Below are positions 60,399-64,000 of a stretch of 64,000 nucleotides of DNA, piece after piece. How positions within the stretch are numbered: the stretch's first letter is position 1; every line of letters begins with the position of its first letter. A model generated the notes under the pieces. It saw only the letters and a list, made by a program, of their open reading frames with translations. It had not been told where the DNA came from and did no database searches. A program made the translations under genes and the position numbers. Where the stretch lies: contig NZ_CP045403.1 in the NCBI RefSeq assembly GCF_009363695.1, positions 1,530,001-1,594,000 of the forward strand, in the 5' to 3' direction. The DNA is from Bacillus sp. THAF10 (lineage in GTDB: Bacteria > Bacillota > Bacilli > Bacillales > Bacillaceae_I).

Positions 60399-61880
60399 CT
60401 ATCTGATTGCTTTATGTTCTTTGATCACACGTAAGGTCTTCAGTTCAGCATCTTCTGGACCTTGAACAGGCAAACCAACTTCTAATGTTTTTTTGATATA
60501 GGTAAGGTTATCATCCGTAATAATTTCTCCTGGTGTGAAAATTGGAATACCAGGTGGATATACCATTATAAACTCCGCTATGATTCTACCTGCAGACTGC
60601 TCAAATGGTACGACCTCTGTTTCAGAATAAAAGGCATCACGAGGTGCAATTGCCAGTACTGGAATGTCAGGAAGCAATACCTTGGTCTCATTATCTGCAT
60701 TTCCAGCTTGGTGTGTAAATTCAGAAGATAACTCACGTAGCGCTTGAATTAGGATGTCAGTTTCTGCTTCCGTATCCCCTGGTGTGATAATGCAGAGAAT
60801 GTTATACAAGTCAGAGAGCTCAACTTCAATATTGTAGTTTTTACGAAGCCACTTTTCTACATCATAACCTGTTAGATTTAGATTTTTGACAGAGATGATT
60901 AGCTTAGTTGGATCATAATCAAATGTTGCTTTTCTACCGAGTATTTCAGAACCAACACAATATAGGTGTTCTATTTCATTAATCGCTTTTCTTGTTTTAT
61001 CAGCAAGGTGGATTGTCTTCTCAATGAGCGCATGTCCCTCTGTTGCTAATCGTTTTCTTGCAACATCCAATGATGCAAGTAATAGATAGGAGGTAGAAGT
61101 TGTCGTTAACATGCTCAAGATGCTTTGTATTCTATTGACATTAACAAGCCCTTCTTTGACGTTTAGGATAGAGCTTTGTGTCATGGATCCACCAAGCTTG
61201 TGAACGCTAGTTGCTGCCATATCTGCACCAGCTTGCATGGCGGATAGCGGAAGTTCTTCATGAAAGTGAATATGAACTCCATGTGCTTCATCCACTAGGA
61301 CAGGTACGTTAAACGAATGCGCAATCTCAACGATTTGACAAAGGTCTGCCGAAACTCCGAAATAAGTAGGATTGATAACAAGGACTCCTTTAGCATCCGG
61401 GTGTTGCTGAAGTGCTTTTTCTACAGCGTCTGTAGTAATGCCATGAGAGATTCCAAGCTCTTTATCTACTTCTGGGTGGATGAAAATAGGTACGGCCCCT
61501 GAAAACACAATAGCCGACATAACGGACTTATGAACGTTTCGCGGAACAATGATTTTTTCACCTGGTCCACAAACAGCCATTACCATGGTCATAATTGCTC
61601 CACTTGTACCCTGAACGGAAAAGAAGGTATGATCCGCTCCGAATGCTTTGGAGGCAAGTTCTTGTGCAGCTTTTATCATTCCTTTTGGATGGTGAAGATC
61701 ATCAAGTGGTCCAATATTAATTAAATCTATTGAAAGAGCGTTGTCGCCAATAAAATTTCGGAATTCAGGATCAATACCTGCTCCTTTTTTATGGCCAGGA
61801 ATATGAAATTGTACCGGGTTCTTCTCTGCGTGCTGAACGAGCCCTGAAAATAATGGAGTATCTTTTTGTGTATAGGTCAA
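60399..61880 (-). CDS. speA: Arginine decarboxylase SpeA (Orn/Lys/Arg decarboxylase class I)
   Basis: A 493-residue PLP enzyme making agmatine for polyamine synthesis. VQFHIPGHKKGAG, HTFFSVQGTSGAIMTMVMAVCGPG, VDEAHGVHIHFH and the PLP lysine in TSVHKLGGSMTQSS match B. subtilis SpeA closely, and YPPGIPIFTPGEII marks the C-terminal domain. The frame runs to ATG 61916, but that has no ribosome site; TTG 61880 follows AAGAGGTG and AAAGGTAAG and gives the family N terminus. Convergent with SR1. Confidence 0.94.
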   Translation of the reverse strand: MTYTQKDTPLFSGLVQHAEKNPVQFHIPGHKKGAGIDPEFRNFIGDNALSIDLINIGPLDDLHHPKGMIKAAQELASKAFGADHTFFSVQGTSGAIMTMVMAVCGPGEKIIVPRNVHKSVMSAIVFSGAVPIFIHPEVDKELGISHGITTDAVEKALQQHPDAKGVLVINPTYFGVSADLCQIVEIAHSFNVPVLVDEAHGVHIHFHEELPLSAMQAGADMAATSVHKLGGSMTQSSILNVKEGLVNVNRIQSILSMLTTTSTSYLLLASLDVARKRLATEGHALIEKTIHLADKTRKAINEIEHLYCVGSEILGRKATFDYDPTKLIISVKNLNLTGYDVEKWLRKNYNIEVELSDLYNILCIITPGDTEAETDILIQALRELSSEFTHQAGNADNETKVLLPDIPVLAIAPRDAFYSETEVVPFEQSAGRIIAEFIMVYPPGIPIFTPGEIITDDNLTYIKKTLEVGLPVQGPEDAELKTLRVIKEHKAIR

Positions 61881-62103
61881 CTTACCTTTGCACCTCTTTA
61901 CTTTTCTTAGATTCATCTATCTTAACGTATCTATTTTCATAGAACAAACTTAAACGTAAAACAAATGAAATTATAGCATTTATCTGTCAGGTTGCAAAGA
62001 TTTTATTTTGGTTATTTTACTAAAAAAAACAGGATTTCTTAAATAGGAAAAGAAAAGTATTAAAATAGCATCAATTGAAACAACAGAGAGGATGAATACT
62101 TTT

Positions 62104-63063
62104 ATGAATTGGGAAACTCGCGTGACAAAGTTGCTTGATATTAAGTATCCAATTATACAGGGGGGACTAGCATATCTTGCTTATGCTGACTTAGCTGCGG
62201 CTGTATCGAACGCAGGGGGACTCGGACAGATAACTGCTATGAGTCTAGAGTCGCCTGAGCAGTTAAGAGATGAAATACGAAAAACAAGGAAGCTAACAGA
62301 TAAACCATTTGGAGTGAATTATGCCATCGGGCAGCATGGCAGGCCTTTTGAACATATGCTGGATGTTGCAATAGAAGAGAAGGTTCCGGTTATTTCGATG
62401 ACAGGTGGTAATCCTGCTCCGATCTTTAATCGCTTAGAAGGGGTGTCGTGTAAGAAATTAGTGCTGGTTGCAGCAAAACGACAAGCACAAAAAGCAGAGG
62501 AATTAGGAGCAGATGCTGTAATGGTTGTAGGGCAAGAAGGGGGAGGACATCTTGGCAAGAACGATCTGGGCACGATGGTCCTTATCCCAAAAGTAGTGGA
62601 TGCATTGTCTATTCCAGTTATCGCTTCAGGTGGGATAGGCGATGGGAGAGGATTAATGGCGTCGTTGTCACTTGGTGCAGAAGGGATTGAAATGGGCACA
62701 AGATTCATTGCAACAAAAGAATGCATACATGCACATCCCATCTATAAAGAGTTACTTGTAAAAGGGTCTGAAAGCGATACGGTGGTAATAAAAAGAAGTC
62801 TTGGTGCACCTGCAAGAGCAATTCATAATAAATGGACGGAACAGATTCTGCAATTGGAGAGAGAAGCTAAAGGATATGAAGATCTAAAAAGTTTTATTAG
62901 TGGGGTAGCCAATAAAAGGTTTATTTATGATGGCCAGACAGAGGAAGGCTTTGCTTGGGCTGGTCAAGTGATGGGATTGATTGATGATGTCCCGTCCGTT
63001 GAAAGCTTAATTTCAAGGATGATAAACGATGGAGAGAAAATAAGAAAGAACTGGGCAAACTAA
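62104..63063 (+). CDS. Nitronate monooxygenase / FabK-like flavoprotein
   Basis: A 319-residue FMN-dependent TIM-barrel enzyme. KYPIIQGGLAYLAYADLAAAVSNAGGLGQITAM at the N terminus, ADAVMVVGQEGGGHLG and IPVIASGGIGDGRGLMASLSLGAEGIEMGTRFIATKE (phosphate-binding) are typical of the nitronate monooxygenase/2-nitropropane dioxygenase family, which also includes enoyl-ACP reductase FabK. Detoxification of nitronates is the usual role. The ATG at 62092 lies directly on the Shine-Dalgarno, so ATG 62104 is preferred. Not present at this place in B. subtilis, to my knowledge. Confidence 0.87.
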   Translation: MNWETRVTKLLDIKYPIIQGGLAYLAYADLAAAVSNAGGLGQITAMSLESPEQLRDEIRKTRKLTDKPFGVNYAIGQHGRPFEHMLDVAIEEKVPVISMTGGNPAPIFNRLEGVSCKKLVLVAAKRQAQKAEELGADAVMVVGQEGGGHLGKNDLGTMVLIPKVVDALSIPVIASGGIGDGRGLMASLSLGAEGIEMGTRFIATKECIHAHPIYKELLVKGSESDTVVIKRSLGAPARAIHNKWTEQILQLEREAKGYEDLKSFISGVANKRFIYDGQTEEGFAWAGQVMGLIDDVPSVESLISRMINDGEKIRKNWAN

Positions 63064-63113
63064 AGCAGAAAAATGTTATACTGTATTTTTCATTATGACA
63101 TGGAGGTGAAATG

Positions 63114-63389
63114 ATGGAATTTACATATCCCATTTCTTATGATTGGTCAACGGAAGAGCTGATTGACGTGATGGCCTTTTATGAAGCGGTTGAGCATTCC
63201 TATACAAAGGGGATGGAGCGAGATCGCCTACTTGAATTATATCGCCGTTTTAAAGAAATTGTTCCAGGAAAAGCCCAAGAACGTAACCTTGGGAACGAGT
63301 ACGAGGAATCAAGTGGCTTTTCGATCTATCAAACCATGAAAAAAGCAAAAGAACTTTCACCTGGAGATAAGGTCAAGATGACAAAATAA
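63114..63389 (+). CDS. yktA: UPF0223 family protein YktA
   Basis: A 91-residue soluble protein: MEFTYPISYDWSTEELIDVMAFYEAVEHSYTKGMERDRLLELYRRFKEIVPGKAQER is the UPF0223/YktA signature. Function unknown. GGAGGTGA supports ATG 63114 (the ATG one codon earlier is too close). The yktA-yktB pair next to speA is conserved with B. subtilis. Confidence 0.93.
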   Translation: MEFTYPISYDWSTEELIDVMAFYEAVEHSYTKGMERDRLLELYRRFKEIVPGKAQERNLGNEYEESSGFSIYQTMKKAKELSPGDKVKMTK

Positions 63390-63395
63390 TTCAAA

Positions 63396-63430
63396 ACAGC
63401 TGGTGCCCGATTAAGAGGCGCCAGCTGTTT
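63396..63430. terminator. Bidirectional terminator between yktA and yktB
   Basis: AAACAGCTGGTGCC pairs with GGCGCCAGCTGTTT (one G-T pair); the 3' arm overlaps the end of yktB. Confidence 0.85.
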
Positions 63431-64000
63431 GTTTGGTTAAATTGTACAATTCTCTTAACGTTTGGAACGCTTCTTGTATCCTAGCAATGGTTTCATCCCC
63501 ACTAAGCTTTATAGCTTCTTCTTTAGGAATTTGAATACCACATAAAATTTCCGCTTTTTTCACTTGAATAAGACGCTCAAAAAGCTCCTTATGCTGCTTT
63601 TCGGATAACTCACTTTGCTTGATTACTTCTGGCTTTGTGTGGTCTTTAGACCAAACATAATCCGTTGGTATTTCATCTCGAATTTTTTTTACCTCTTTTA
63701 ACAGTGTTTCTCCAAATGAAGCCTTCAACGGTGCTTCGTATATGACAGCAAACCAAACGAATACATGAGTTTCCCAAAGACCGATTTGAAAATGTGGCAG
63801 CATTTTATACCCACGGGAGTTATTAGCAAAAGCAACCCAAGAATCCTTAGGAGGGTTTATTGTGCGGCGAGCATGTTTTGCAACATGGTAATGCATCTCA
63901 TCTCCTGTCATCGCTGATAAGGTAGGAGAGAAATGCTCACCTAACAATTCGAATTTTGGTTGAATCTGTGATTGCAATGCTTCCATTCTTTTTTCTAAGC
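63411..64000 (-). CDS. yktB: UPF0637 family protein YktB (DUF1054), 5' end outside window
   Basis: At least 196 residues of a soluble protein. IQPKFELLGEHFSPTLSAMTGDEMHYHVAKHARRTINPPKDSWVAFANNSRGYKMLPHFQIGLWETHVFVWFAVIYE is the YktB/DUF1054 signature. Known members begin about 20 residues earlier (a block ending LEERMEAL). Here the frame is open through LEKR upstream of the ATG at 63986 to the window edge, so the real start lies beyond base 64000. Function unknown. Confidence 0.9.
   Translation of the reverse strand, partial: LEKRMEALQSQIQPKFELLGEHFSPTLSAMTGDEMHYHVAKHARRTINPPKDSWVAFANNSRGYKMLPHFQIGLWETHVFVWFAVIYEAPLKASFGETLLKEVKKIRDEIPTDYVWSKDHTKPEVIKQSELSEKQHKELFERLIQVKKAEILCGIQIPKEEAIKLSGDETIARIQEAFQTLRELYNLTKQTAGAS

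Overview
The window is a low-GC chromosomal segment of a Bacillaceae species. From dapH/ykuI to speA the gene order follows Bacillus subtilis closely, with cheV-ykyB-ykuD-ykuE-fadH-ykuI-ykuJ-ykuK-abbA-cbpB-ccpC-dapH-ykuR-ykuS-ykuT-ykuU-ykuV, then ktrC-rnjA-rpoY-ykrA-def-ykyA-pdhABCD-SR1-speA-yktA-yktB. The stretch between ykuV and ktrC in B. subtilis is missing and is replaced by a heterodimeric ABC exporter. The genus cannot be fixed by eye; a Sutcliffiella or alkaliphile-type Bacillus would fit. I saw no rRNA, tRNA, prophage, CRISPR array or complete insertion sequence.

Layout. 1-9.4 kb: accessory envelope and metabolic genes (D-Ala-D-Ala carboxypeptidase, PPOX-fold protein, acyl-CoA dehydrogenase, YhdT-PanF pantothenate uptake, a membrane-anchored alpha/beta hydrolase, a secreted ComEC-like metallo-beta-lactamase protein). 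9.4-16.3 kb: a trehalose operon (EIIA, treP, a malL-type oligo-1,6-glucosidase, treA, treR) with two TreR operators around a clear sigma-A promoter. 16.4-19.4 kb: pepF and cheV, the latter behind a sigma-D promoter. 19.4-31.2 kb: the yku cluster, with an HD-GYP protein next to ykyB and a YkuI EAL protein that has lost metal ligands. 31.4-40.7 kb: an MFS drug exporter, TSUP permease, ccpC, DUF368, the acetylase-branch lysine/DAP genes, a MscS channel, peroxiredoxin and thioredoxin-like genes. 40.9-51.2 kb: ABC exporter, ktrC, RNase J1/RNA polymerase epsilon, a DMT permease, HAD phosphatase, deformylase and YkyA. 51.9-57 kb: the pyruvate dehydrogenase operon. 57-64 kb: small lipoproteins, a polysaccharide deacetylase, the dual-function RNA SR1, speA, a nitronate monooxygenase-like gene, yktA and a yktB gene cut by the window edge.

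The main non-genic signal is a dispersed non-autonomous mobile element (MITE-like, about 170-185 bp). It has imperfect terminal inverted repeats starting GGCTGTTTTCG/AGCTCTTTTCT, a conserved internal hairpin and a conserved Shine-Dalgarno/start-codon motif. About eleven full, partial or decayed copies lie in this window, and two are flanked by perfect 8-bp target duplications. Copies sit at gene 3' ends and twice complete a stop codon. A second repeat family of about 110 bp is present in two copies plus a fragment.

Start codons were reassigned wherever a Shine-Dalgarno sequence favoured an internal start. All family names come from recognising motifs and conserved neighbourhoods by eye; no database search was run.
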